Of a stretch of 23,869 nucleotides of DNA, positions 15,886-22,499 are shown piece after piece. The notes beneath the pieces are model-generated. The model ran no database searches, had not been told where the DNA came from, and was given only the letters and a program-made list of their open reading frames with translations. Origin of the DNA: an uncultured Oscillospiraceae bacterium (GTDB lineage Bacteria; Bacillota; Clostridia; Oscillospirales; Acutalibacteraceae); assembly GCA_910588935.1 (NCBI GenBank), contig CAJUSM010000004.1:46499-70367 (forward strand). The letters run 5' to 3'. How positions within the stretch are numbered: position 1 is the stretch's first letter; every line of letters starts with the position of its first letter. The position numbers were made by a program, and so were the translations under genes.

Positions 15886-15970
15886 AGCCGCCCGCCGGAA
15901 TCGAACCGGCGCGGGGCTTGCTACGCCCCGCCCAACCTGTGGCGGCAAGGAACCCGGCGTCGCCGCCGGG
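15886..15970 (-). ncRNA. tRNA-like element without a D arm, with an adjacent GNRA hairpin
   Basis: In the 312-base gap before terS. Minus strand: hairpin CCCGGCG-GCGA-CGCCGGG (15970-15953), six bases, then GCCGCC (15946-15941) pairing with GGCGGC (15892-15887) as an acceptor-like stem. This encloses a 7-bp stem GCGGGGC/GCCCCGC with a 7-base loop GTAGCAA (U33-like T, AGC in the anticodon place) and a perfect T arm GCCGG-TTCGATT-CCGGC (15910-15894). The D arm is replaced by about 9 bases and there is no CCA; the end is TCTT. It is unlikely to be a working tRNA; function unknown. Confidence 0.45.
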
Positions 15971-16018
15971 GAATATCCTCCACTGGGACACGTCAAAGAG
16001 AGGTGCGGGAGGTCTTAT

Positions 16019-16210
16019 TTACCATCTTCCCGTTTTCATCAACAGGAAGACCCGCTCGGCGGCTTTCGGGTCAGGCGGCACGTGTTTCTTCACAATGCGC
16101 ACCCTCTGGGAGCCATCCTTGCGGGCCTCTACGATCTTTTCCTCGTACTCATAGCCAAGAGCGCGTTTCATAAGCGCCTCTTTTATGGCTTTCTCTGTCT
16201 CTTTCGCCAT
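16019..16210 (-). CDS. Small conserved phage protein upstream of terS
   Basis: 63 residues from the ATG at 16210, selected for AAGGAG 6 bases upstream; a longer version would start at 16246 without a site. The sequence MAKETEKAIKEALMKRALGY is followed by a charged central part and KKHVPPDPKAAERVFLLMKT. It is basic and mostly helical, with a Pro-rich turn. I do not know its function; similar small proteins precede terminase genes in related phages, so a role in packaging or regulation is possible. Confidence 0.55.
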   Translation of the reverse strand: MAKETEKAIKEALMKRALGYEYEEKIVEARKDGSQRVRIVKKHVPPDPKAAERVFLLMKTGRW

Positions 16211-16250
16211 TGATTTCTCCTTGGGTTTTGCACAGCCAGCACGCAAGAGG

Positions 16251-16279
16251 TTGAAAAGTTAAACTCTTTGTGCTATACT
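16251..16279 (+). promoter_or_regulatory. Plus-strand sigma-A promoter for a small RNA
   Basis: TTGAAA (16251-16256), a 17-base spacer and TATACT (16274-16279). The only strong promoter I see facing against the phage genes. No plus-strand gene follows, but a terminated hairpin RNA does. Confidence 0.75.
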
Positions 16280-16285
16280 GACAAT

Positions 16286-16379
16286 GATAGTGTCGCGCGA
16301 CGTACTACTATCTAACCCTGAGAGTCTGTTTCTCAGGCGAGAGGGCTGAGGTGTTCCCGCACCTTAGCCCTTGCTTTTT
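16286..16379 (+). ncRNA. Plus-strand small RNA gene, about 94 nt
   Basis: Start is predicted about 7 bases after the TATACT box. Hairpin 1 is GATAGT (near 16285-16290) with ACTATC (near 16307-16312), around the self-complementary GTCGCGCGAC. Hairpin 2 is CCTGAGA (16317-16323), loop GTCTGTT, TCTCAGG (16331-16337). Hairpin 3 is AGGGCTGAGGTG (16342-16353), loop TTCCCG, CACCTTAGCCCT (16360-16371), then TGCTTTTT. The one non-Watson-Crick pair in hairpin 3 is a G-U on the plus strand but an A-C mismatch on the minus strand, and the U-tract is only on the plus strand, so the RNA is plus-strand. No open reading frame. Family unknown to me. Confidence 0.7.
16342..16379 (+). terminator. Rho-independent terminator of the plus-strand small RNA
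   Basis: A 12-bp stem with a 6-base loop, followed by TGCTTTTT, ending at the stop codon of the convergent minus-strand gene at 16378. Confidence 0.85.
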
Positions 16380-16575
16380 ACCTCAGATAAGCCGTCAACG
16401 AGAAGCGGCCCGGTTTCTGATGGTACTTCTTCGCTATCTCTTTGGACTTGGCGTTGAATGCGTCCGCATAGGGCTTGATACGCTCCGCCGCCTCCTCTCG
16501 GGTGATAGCCCCCAAACGATACATCATGCGGGCATACTCGGCGGTATCTTTCAGGGCTTTAATTTCCGGGTTCAT
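16378..16575 (-). CDS. Small conserved phage protein, unknown function
   Basis: 65 residues: MNPEIKALKDTAEYARMMYR, then LGAITREEAAERIKPYADAF, NAKSKEIAKKYHQKPGRFSL and TAYLR. Wholly helical and charged, with GGAGG 8 bases before the ATG. Similar short proteins are common in the terminase-proximal region of Clostridia phages, but I know of no function. It follows the ParB-methyltransferase gene by 66 bases and its stop abuts the plus-strand small RNA terminator. Confidence 0.6.
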   Translation of the reverse strand: MNPEIKALKDTAEYARMMYRLGAITREEAAERIKPYADAFNAKSKEIAKKYHQKPGRFSLTAYLR

Positions 16576-16641
16576 ACTGTTATCCTCCGTTTATGCTTGA
16601 CTTGGGGGGCTTTGCCTCCCAGCGCTGACAGCATAAAGGAT

Positions 16642-17979
16642 TCACCCGGAAATGTCCAGTCCATTCGGGAGATTTTCTTCCGTTATTTCTTCAAGCGCTG
16701 GGAAATTCTTTTGAATGTTCCCGGTATCGCCCTTGTAGTACACCAGCACATTTTGATGGGTGCGCACCACCTTGCGGTTGTGCATATTCCTCCGCGCCCG
16801 CAGGGAGGAGGAGCCCACCACGTTGAAGAGGATCATGTCGTTGTATAACCGCAGGCCCTGTTCCCGCAAGGTCCCGGTCAGCCGGTCCACGATCCCCCGG
16901 TAGTTCCCGTCCGGCCCCCGCACGTCCGAGAGCACCACCACCATGAAACGGTCTTGCTTGAGCTTGCCCGCCGCTTTCGTCATGATCTCGTGAAATACGG
17001 CGGTAAACCCCTCGTAGTCCATGCCGCTGATGTCTCTGGGGTCGTCGCTGTAGACCTCCAAGTCAAAATAGGGCGGGCAGGTGAATACCATGTCGGCAGA
17101 GCCGTCCGCTATGTACTGGTCCATGTTCCGGCTGTCGTCACATATCCACTCCAGGCCGGAACCATCCAGGCTCAGCTCCACGGCGTTCTGCCGGTTGCTC
17201 TCCACCTGTTCGGCCCGCAGGTCGATTCCCAGATAGGAGTGGCCGGTGCACTTGGCAACCACACCACGCACGGAGCCCCCCGCGAAGGGGTCGAAGATTG
17301 AACCGTCCGGCACATTGAACCAGCGGTACATGATCTCGCAAAGTACCGGGTCGAATACGCTGGTGCCGTTGTCGTTCTTCCCCATCTGCAAGGATTTGGC
17401 AAAGGTCAGGTTGTCGCCCCGGCCCACCTCGGACTTGATACCGTAATCCAGCCATTGTTTCTTCCTGTCCTGCCAATAGCCCTGGCGGGTGTCCAGCACA
17501 GAGAATGGCGGCACCACGAACACGTCTTTCAAGCTGGTGGGGCATTCTTTGCGCCGGAGCTCCCGCTCCAGGCGCTCGGCCTCCTCCTGCACCTCGGTGA
17601 GGTCAAAGCCGGTCAGGGCCAGGTCAAAGCCCATCTCCGAAAGGGCCTCCAGCTCCTTGCTGACCGCCTCCATGTCGTAGTAGGACATCTCCGCAAGCCG
17701 GTTGTCAGCCAACATATAGGCCCGCACCTGTGCCTCGGTCAGATGGTCCGCCCGTACACAGGGAATCTCCGGCAGTTCCAGCAGCTTTGCCGCCTCCACG
17801 CCGCCGTGCCCGCCAATGATACCGTTTTCCCCGTCAATGAGCACAGGCCGCAGGAAACCGTTCTCCCGGATGTTGTCCGCGATAGCCTGTATCTGTTCGG
17901 GCGGGTGGATCCGGGCGTTGTGCGGGCTGGGGATGAGCGCCCCCGGCGATAGGTATTCTATCTGCATTTTGTTTTCCAT
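16642..17979 (-). CDS. ParB-domain/DNA methyltransferase fusion
   Basis: 445 residues. Residues 5-100 are a ParB/Srx-type domain (YLSPGALIPSPHNARIHPPE, IIGGHGGVEAAKLLELPEIP, RAYMLADNRLAE). From about 150 a methyltransferase follows: the SAM-binding motif DPFAGGSVRG at 230-239, GIDLRAEQV, and catalytic motif TCPPYFDLEVYSDDP with CPPY at 301-304 in place of the usual [DN]PPY. Such fusions methylate phage DNA, probably against host restriction; the target is unknown. The usual GHGR of the ParB part is GHGG here. It is the first gene after the candidate late promoter and its leader terminator. Confidence 0.85.
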   Translation of the reverse strand: MENKMQIEYLSPGALIPSPHNARIHPPEQIQAIADNIRENGFLRPVLIDGENGIIGGHGGVEAAKLLELPEIPCVRADHLTEAQVRAYMLADNRLAEMSYYDMEAVSKELEALSEMGFDLALTGFDLTEVQEEAERLERELRRKECPTSLKDVFVVPPFSVLDTRQGYWQDRKKQWLDYGIKSEVGRGDNLTFAKSLQMGKNDNGTSVFDPVLCEIMYRWFNVPDGSIFDPFAGGSVRGVVAKCTGHSYLGIDLRAEQVESNRQNAVELSLDGSGLEWICDDSRNMDQYIADGSADMVFTCPPYFDLEVYSDDPRDISGMDYEGFTAVFHEIMTKAAGKLKQDRFMVVVLSDVRGPDGNYRGIVDRLTGTLREQGLRLYNDMILFNVVGSSSLRARRNMHNRKVVRTHQNVLVYYKGDTGNIQKNFPALEEITEENLPNGLDISG

Positions 17980-18010
17980 CCTGCCGCCTCCCCCCTTGTG
18001 TAATCAGACG

Positions 18011-18038
18011 AAAACCGCGCCCCCGCAAAGGAGGCGCG
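18011..18038 (-). terminator. Terminator between the late promoter and the ParB-methyltransferase gene
   Basis: Minus strand CGCGCCTCC (18038-18030), loop TTTGC, GGGGGCGCG (18024-18016), a 9-bp stem with one T-G pair, then GTTTTCG. It lies about 90 bases downstream of the promoter start and about 30 before the ATG, so late transcripts must read through it. Confidence 0.75.
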
Positions 18039-18101
18039 ATTCCCGAATAGGAGTATAAACATTGGGCAATCCCAAGCTCGTTGTTTTACCTAGCTTGCCT
18101 A
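18011..18101 (-). ncRNA. Terminated leader RNA of the late operon
   Basis: The stretch from the predicted start (about 18101) to the terminator carries a stem CAAGCT/AGCTTG and then the GC-rich terminator, with no ORF. The layout, promoter then short RNA then terminator ahead of late genes, recalls lambda PR'-6S RNA-tR', where an antiterminator allows read-through. Function here is inferred. Confidence 0.35.
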
Positions 18102-18107
18102 TTATTC

Positions 18108-18142
18108 ATTATACACGGACAAAGCGGACAAAACGGACATTC
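18108..18142 (-). promoter_or_regulatory. Candidate late promoter with three 9-bp direct repeats
   Basis: On the minus strand three consecutive 9-mers (AATGTCCG-, TTTGTCCG- and TTTGTCCG-like, 18142-18116) run up to a consensus TATAAT (18113-18108). There is no -35 box at 16-18 bases. This suggests activator-dependent initiation, with the RinA/ArpU-like protein encoded immediately upstream the obvious candidate (inference). Confidence 0.5.
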
Positions 18143-18151
18143 ACAAATTGT

Positions 18152-18520
18152 TTACAAATATTTTTTCAATATCCGCTCATACTGCTTTCTTGCCGCGTCC
18201 GGGCTGATATCTCCCGTCTTCCGAAACACTACTGGCCACCGCATTTCTTGGAGCGCGTGCAGCTCTACCAGCGTGCGCTCCTTTTCGGTTGGCAGTGCGG
18301 CCACCCACTCCTCAATCTCCCGGCGCTGGGCCCGCAGCCTTTGCAGTTCGGCCTCCTGGCTATGCCTGGGCTCCGGCACGCCCCGGATGCTCACGGTATG
18401 TTTGGTATAGGGAAACTCGGGCGAACTGCCCTCCACCGTGTCCATGACTACCCCCTCCATGCGTTTCAGCTTGCGGCAGATGTGGGGGTAGTCCTCCAAC
18501 AAATCTTTTGTCAATATCAT
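18152..18520 (-). CDS. RinA/ArpU-like putative late transcription regulator
   Basis: 122 residues from the ATG at 18520 (a GTG one codon earlier is also possible); the start shares a base with the Lar gene stop. The pattern LTKDLLEDYPHICRKLKRME, EGSSPEFPYTKHTVSIRGVP, a coiled region LQRLRAQRREIEEWVAALPT and a C-terminal helix-turn-helix-like part ending DAARKQYERILKKYL resembles the sigma-region-4-like phage regulators (RinA/ArpU/DUF1492 group). These switch on packaging and structural genes. It is the last gene before the candidate late promoter, which fits. The helix-turn-helix is diverged, so confidence is moderate. Confidence 0.6.
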   Translation of the reverse strand: MILTKDLLEDYPHICRKLKRMEGVVMDTVEGSSPEFPYTKHTVSIRGVPEPRHSQEAELQRLRAQRREIEEWVAALPTEKERTLVELHALQEMRWPVVFRKTGDISPDAARKQYERILKKYL

Positions 18521-18993
18521 CACTCCTCTCTACTCAAAACCATCAGAGGGGCTTTTTGCTCCGGCCTGCGGCGGTAGGCAAGCCAAGTTTTACCGTACAT
18601 ATCCAATGCAATCTCCGCGTACTGAATGTGCATAACATCCGGGTCAAGCCCATAGTTAATCGCCCATCCATGCCGGTTCGGCATATCAGGAGATTCTATC
18701 CACACCGGCTCCCCCTCCAGCTCCCGAAGCTCGTCCAGCGTGAGAGGCGGATCAGACAAAGCATCTTCTGCAGTCCTTTTGTTCCATACAAATATTGCGT
18801 ATTCATCCACATTTTTCCACGGCTCGTATGGAAATTGGCGGTATGTAACCGTTCGGCATCCACATGTCTTACACTGTACGGTAGCCTGACGCATCCCTTG
18901 TCGCTGTTGGCCTGGAAACCCATGCTTCAGTTTCGCTTCTCCCCCGCAAAACGGGCACGGTTTAAGCTCCGCCATCTTTTCTGCTCTCGGCAT
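18520..18993 (-). CDS. Lar-family restriction alleviation-type zinc protein
   Basis: 157 residues from the ATG at 18993, preceded by AAGGAGG with 8-9 bases spacing; an internal ATG at 18975 has no site. The N-terminus LKPCPFCGGEAKLKHG and the second pair VQCKTCGCRTVTYRQF form the CPFCG...CxxCG zinc ribbon of the Lar family, followed by the usual AIFVWNKRT. Lar of Rac prophage lessens type I restriction, but phage members are numerous and mostly untested. The C-terminal 70 residues (PVWIESPDMPNRHGWAINYG onward) are extra and unrecognised. Confidence 0.7.
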   Translation of the reverse strand: MPRAEKMAELKPCPFCGGEAKLKHGFPGQQRQGMRQATVQCKTCGCRTVTYRQFPYEPWKNVDEYAIFVWNKRTAEDALSDPPLTLDELRELEGEPVWIESPDMPNRHGWAINYGLDPDVMHIQYAEIALDMYGKTWLAYRRRPEQKAPLMVLSREE

Positions 18994-19159
18994 ACTCCCT
19001 GACCTCCTTATTCCCCGGCACGTTCTCCCTTGCCAGCCCGCACCGTTCCGGGCTGTTCTGGCAGGCAACCTGGCACACATCCTGTTCCCGGCAGTCCGCG
19101 CAGCAAAAATACCCCCGCCGCCTTACGCACCTGAAGTTGATACAGCCGCGCTCCATCAA
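18962..19159 (-). CDS. Cys-rich small protein, unknown function
   Basis: 65 residues with nine cysteines: GCINFRCVRRRGYFCCADC, then DVCQVACQNSPERCGLA. The spacing suggests metal binding. The ATG overlaps the PcfJ stop (4 bases) and the 3' end overlaps the Lar gene start, so it is embedded in the operon. Short proteins of this type are common in Clostridia phages; function not known. Confidence 0.6.
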   Translation of the reverse strand: MMERGCINFRCVRRRGYFCCADCREQDVCQVACQNSPERCGLARENVPGNKEVREYAESRKDGGA

Positions 19160-21093
19160 CTGGCCCTCCTTTCCTGCTCCTGGTCCTGCCAGCGCAGAAC
19201 AGCTCTGGCAAAACCCTCTGTAAATGTCCTGACCTCTCTGGGCGCGGAGCAGTCCCCAAAGCCGTATAGCTGCAAAATGCGCCCCGCGTTCATGTCGATC
19301 TCAGCGGTGAAATATGCTTTCTCCAGCTCGCTGGCCCTGCGGATAAAGAACACCATCCGCTTGCCCTCCATATGCCGCTCGTAGTACCCGGCGCTGCCCA
19401 CGCAGTGATTCAGCCGTTGACCCTCGGTGACAAAATCGCTGTGTTTCTGAGGGTAGACCACGCAAAAATCCTCGTTGGCGTACGCATGAGCCCACCAGTA
19501 CAGGCCCTTTTCGATCATTTTCTGCATCCGGGCGTTTTCGCGCTCGGACTTTACCTCATTGACCCTCGCCGCCAGCAGGTCGTGGCGCTCCTTGAGGTCT
19601 CGGGGCTCCAAGATAGCCCGCTGGCTCATGTCGCTTTTCAGGTCTTGGGCCATATGAAGGTAGTCCCGGTAGAGCCCCAAGAAATAGGATAATTTACGGC
19701 GTTTTACCTGTGAGGGGAATAACTCTCGCTGGGCCCGTACATACCCCAGAGCACGCCCCAAGGGGCTATAGCGGGCAATCTCTTCCAGTAACTCCAGACA
19801 CCACCTGTTCAGGCGCAGAGCACATAGCTGGCGTAGGTCCTCGGGCTTTGGGTTCTTCTGTGCCGCGACCGCCTGTATCTCCCAAAAGCTGGCCTGGCTC
19901 TCTCGCATGGCGGGGAGGAAGTGCTTTCCCAGCCCCGTCAGCTCCGGCAATGTCTTTGCGTTGGTGTCAGGCAGATTGCTCGCCGCCAGCACCGGCAGGC
20001 CGGCTTTCATCAGGTACTCAGCCTGAGGCACGTTCTTCAAGTTATCCAGCAGCCTCCGGAAAGAGATGGGGCGGCGCAGCCCCTCAAGCCCAGCCTGTAG
20101 GTTCACGTTGTAATACTTCTCCCCGAACACGCCCCTGAGATTCGGGGTATACACATAGCTCTCGTCAAAGCACTCCGAGCCGTTTCGCAGCCGCCGCCAA
20201 GCGTAGCCCTGATAGGGGGCTTGGCACCAGGCGTAGGCGTACTCTGTGCCCTTTCCCTTGCTGACCAGAAACAGCGTCCTGAAATAGTCGTAAAAGCGGT
20301 AATCGGGTTTCTTGCGGTCTGGGAAGATGGTGCGCTCCACGTCCGTATAGCGAAGGAGCAGTTGGCCCTCCACCTTGCAGGCGATACAGATTTTTGCCTT
20401 GTGGGTGACCTCGGCCTTGACCCAGTCGGCCCGGAAATTCACCGGCCAGCCGCACTTGGGGCACACCCCCGAGCCTCCGGGTTTTACCTCCCGGCCCACC
20501 TGGAAGGATTTCCCGCAATGGCGGCACATGGCCCGGCGCTTGCCCTTCTCGAGTTTGGAGACGTACAACACCGACTCATGGAACACATTTTCCTCACAGA
20601 ACGCCGCCAGGTCTGCCGGGTAGTCCGGGAACAAGCCGAAGTGGCGCTTCATCAGCGCCTGACGGTTGTCCTCTGTCCGCCAGCGGCGCTTCTGATTCAC
20701 ATGGTAGATGAAATCACGGATGGCGCTGCCGGTCTTATTCAGGTCACTGCCCCAGTTCCTGACGTTCTTCAGCACCTTGTCCACAGCCGCGAGGCTTTCC
20801 GCGCTGGCGGCAATATCATTTGGTGAACCCCATGTGCCCCCTCCGGCAGGGTTGCGCTCCGTCCAGCCGGGGGTGAAGTCGATGAATGCCTGCACCACCT
20901 GGGTGATGTAGCCATGTCCATCCGAGAAGAACCGGTGGAGCGGCTCCCCCTTGCGGTTATAGACATCCACCGCCAGCACCTCCCCGCAGCGGGGCAGGTC
21001 GTGCACAGCGGCCCCGGCGGTGAACTCCACCTTCTTCGGTGGCTTGGGGCCAGGAGTAAGGGGTAGGTCTTCCAATAGCTTTTTTATCAGCAT
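19156..21093 (-). CDS. PcfJ-like protein
   Basis: 645 residues. The C-terminal domain carries the PcfJ signature: YPQKHSDFVTEGQRLNHCVG with the LNHCVG motif near 561-566, then YYERHMEGKRMVFFIRRASE and FTAEIDMNAGRILQLYGFGD. A zinc finger lies at about 190-214 (CRHC...CPKC) with a further CIAC at 236-239. PcfJ was named on a conjugative enterococcal plasmid, but homologues are frequent in phages beside PcfK, where the role is unknown. Likely a DNA- or RNA-associated protein. Starts 12 bases after the PcfK-like stop behind a GGGGGTGGAGG site. Confidence 0.8.
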   Translation of the reverse strand: MLIKKLLEDLPLTPGPKPPKKVEFTAGAAVHDLPRCGEVLAVDVYNRKGEPLHRFFSDGHGYITQVVQAFIDFTPGWTERNPAGGGTWGSPNDIAASAESLAAVDKVLKNVRNWGSDLNKTGSAIRDFIYHVNQKRRWRTEDNRQALMKRHFGLFPDYPADLAAFCEENVFHESVLYVSKLEKGKRRAMCRHCGKSFQVGREVKPGGSGVCPKCGWPVNFRADWVKAEVTHKAKICIACKVEGQLLLRYTDVERTIFPDRKKPDYRFYDYFRTLFLVSKGKGTEYAYAWCQAPYQGYAWRRLRNGSECFDESYVYTPNLRGVFGEKYYNVNLQAGLEGLRRPISFRRLLDNLKNVPQAEYLMKAGLPVLAASNLPDTNAKTLPELTGLGKHFLPAMRESQASFWEIQAVAAQKNPKPEDLRQLCALRLNRWCLELLEEIARYSPLGRALGYVRAQRELFPSQVKRRKLSYFLGLYRDYLHMAQDLKSDMSQRAILEPRDLKERHDLLAARVNEVKSERENARMQKMIEKGLYWWAHAYANEDFCVVYPQKHSDFVTEGQRLNHCVGSAGYYERHMEGKRMVFFIRRASELEKAYFTAEIDMNAGRILQLYGFGDCSAPREVRTFTEGFARAVLRWQDQEQERRAS

Positions 21094-21104
21094 ACCTCCA
21101 CCCC

Positions 21105-21617
21105 CTAAAACAGCGTCAGTTGTATCATTTCGGGCTGGGCAGGCTTTTTCTTGGCTTCGGGTTTGGCTGGGGCGGGTTTCGCGGGAGTCGCCGCTTTTTC
21201 AGCCGGCTTTTTGGGGGCCGGTTTGGGCTTGGGTTTCGGTTTCTCAGGAGGCTTTGCCATCTCCTCCTCAGAGGGGGCCGCGCCGTTTATCTCAATGTTC
21301 ATCAAGAACTTCACGTCCGCGTTGGGGAAGTAGGCCCGCACAATACCCCGGTACACGTCGATATCCGACACATAATTGCCGGTGCCCTTCATCACCTCTG
21401 CACAGCAATCAGAGAGCGTGCGCCGGGTCTTGTAGACCACCTGGGCGAACTGCGGGGACTCCTCGCAAAAATGGGCCAGGGTCTCAGCCGCGAACTTAGA
21501 GATTGCTTTCTCCTTGCTGCCGCCGATGAAGCTCTTTAGCTCGGCGGCTATCTTCTCCGCCGCCAGGGCCGGGTAGTTTGGCACCTGGTGGTCCTGGATA
21601 TTTACGATGTTTTCCAT
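21105..21617 (-). CDS. PcfK-like protein with C-terminal clamp-binding motif
   Basis: 170 residues; AAGGAG 7 bases before the ATG. Residues 1-115 are the PcfK-like domain (AAEKIAAELKSFIGGSKEKA, ALDV-type core SDIDVYRGIVRAYFPNADVK, FLMNIEING). A Lys/Pro/Ala-rich linker (about 121-162) leads to the last five residues QLTLF, matching the bacterial sliding-clamp-binding consensus QL[SD]LF. A disordered tether ending in this motif is typical of clamp-binding proteins. So the protein probably acts at the replication fork, with PcfJ as a partner (inference). Confidence 0.75.
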   Translation of the reverse strand: MENIVNIQDHQVPNYPALAAEKIAAELKSFIGGSKEKAISKFAAETLAHFCEESPQFAQVVYKTRRTLSDCCAEVMKGTGNYVSDIDVYRGIVRAYFPNADVKFLMNIEINGAAPSEEEMAKPPEKPKPKPKPAPKKPAEKAATPAKPAPAKPEAKKKPAQPEMIQLTLF

Positions 21618-21635
21618 GCTTACACTCCTTATAAC

Positions 21636-22499
21636 TTAAAATAGTGTCAGTTGTCCTGTCTTTGTTGCGTTATACACCACCGGTTCCGGCTCGGGTGGTG
21701 GTTTCGGTTCAGGCAGGGCGGGGTCGCTCTGCTCCTGGTTCTCGCTCTTGAAAAGCATATCCATTTGTGCCCATACCCGCCGCCAATGCCACACATCCCG
21801 GAAGTAAAACGGCATATACCACACATTGCCCTTGTCCTGGGGGATGAGCCCCCGGCCGTCCAGGCTGAGAGAGGGTTCGGTCAGGGTGTTGCCGATCACC
21901 ACATAGCCGGGACATCCCAACAGGCTCAGTTGTATGTAGCACATGAGTCCCGCTGTCAGGTCGATGTCCTGGGCCACGAACAGCACCGAGGTCTGGTAGT
22001 TGACCCCCTGCCGGGTGCATTCGTTGGCGAAGGCCACCAGCAGCGCCCCGGCTCCACAGCAACAGTCATTGACAGACACCCATCCCTGCCGCTCCAGCCT
22101 TGCCTTGAGGTCGTCCGTGCCGGTGATTTGGGCCATCATCCGGCACACGCTATAGTGGGTGAAGAACTGGCCCTTGTACTGGTTGCCCAGATCCAGGCTC
22201 ATAAACAGCTCGCCGAGAAAATCCTGGTCTGGGTTCTCGTCCATGCCAATTTCAAGAAGGGCGAACATCTCCGCCACAGCCTCCAACTCAGCCTTGTTGT
22301 ACTTTCTCGCTATCGCCAGATAGTCCTTCTCCCGCTCCTTAAAATGTGCCTTGTCTACCGCGTTGGAGAGCGCAGTGGCGGTCATGTACACGAAGTCAGC
22401 CCACACCTCCCAGCGGGAATGCCGCTGGGCCAGCCGGTCAAACAGCTTGACCAGCTCCTTTTGCGTTTGGCCGCGCACTTGACGTGTCAGGTTTTTCAT
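21636..22499 (-). CDS. HsdM-like N6 methyltransferase homologue lacking NPPY, with clamp motif
   Basis: 287 residues. GQFFTHYSVCRMM at 110-122 matches the HsdM-type GQFFTP motif; DCCCGAGALLVAF at 145-157 is SAM motif I; AQDID at 176-180 matches the HsdM GxDID segment. Where NPPF/NPPY should follow, it reads VIGNTLTEP (201-209), so the catalytic motif is missing or rebuilt. A Pro/Glu linker (about 255-275) leads to QLTLF at the very end, the same clamp-binding-type peptide as in the PcfK-like neighbour. It overlaps the upstream small gene by 4 bases. It may bind SAM or DNA without methylating; activity is uncertain. Confidence 0.75.
   Translation of the reverse strand: MKNLTRQVRGQTQKELVKLFDRLAQRHSRWEVWADFVYMTATALSNAVDKAHFKEREKDYLAIARKYNKAELEAVAEMFALLEIGMDENPDQDFLGELFMSLDLGNQYKGQFFTHYSVCRMMAQITGTDDLKARLERQGWVSVNDCCCGAGALLVAFANECTRQGVNYQTSVLFVAQDIDLTAGLMCYIQLSLLGCPGYVVIGNTLTEPSLSLDGRGLIPQDKGNVWYMPFYFRDVWHWRRVWAQMDMLFKSENQEQSDPALPEPKPPPEPEPVVYNATKTGQLTLF

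Noticed and set aside
15886..15946. tRNA 3' end acting as a phage attachment site.
   Set aside because: It lies in the middle of the late gene order, far from any integrase, and no second copy is visible in the window.
16595..16620. Hairpin GGGGGGC-TTT-GCCTCCC between two small genes.
   Set aside because: No U-tract on either strand and only a small loop; not a supported terminator.
19156..21617. Conjugative element suggested by PcfJ/PcfK.
   Set aside because: No relaxase, coupling protein or mating genes; the surroundings are all phage replication and structural genes.
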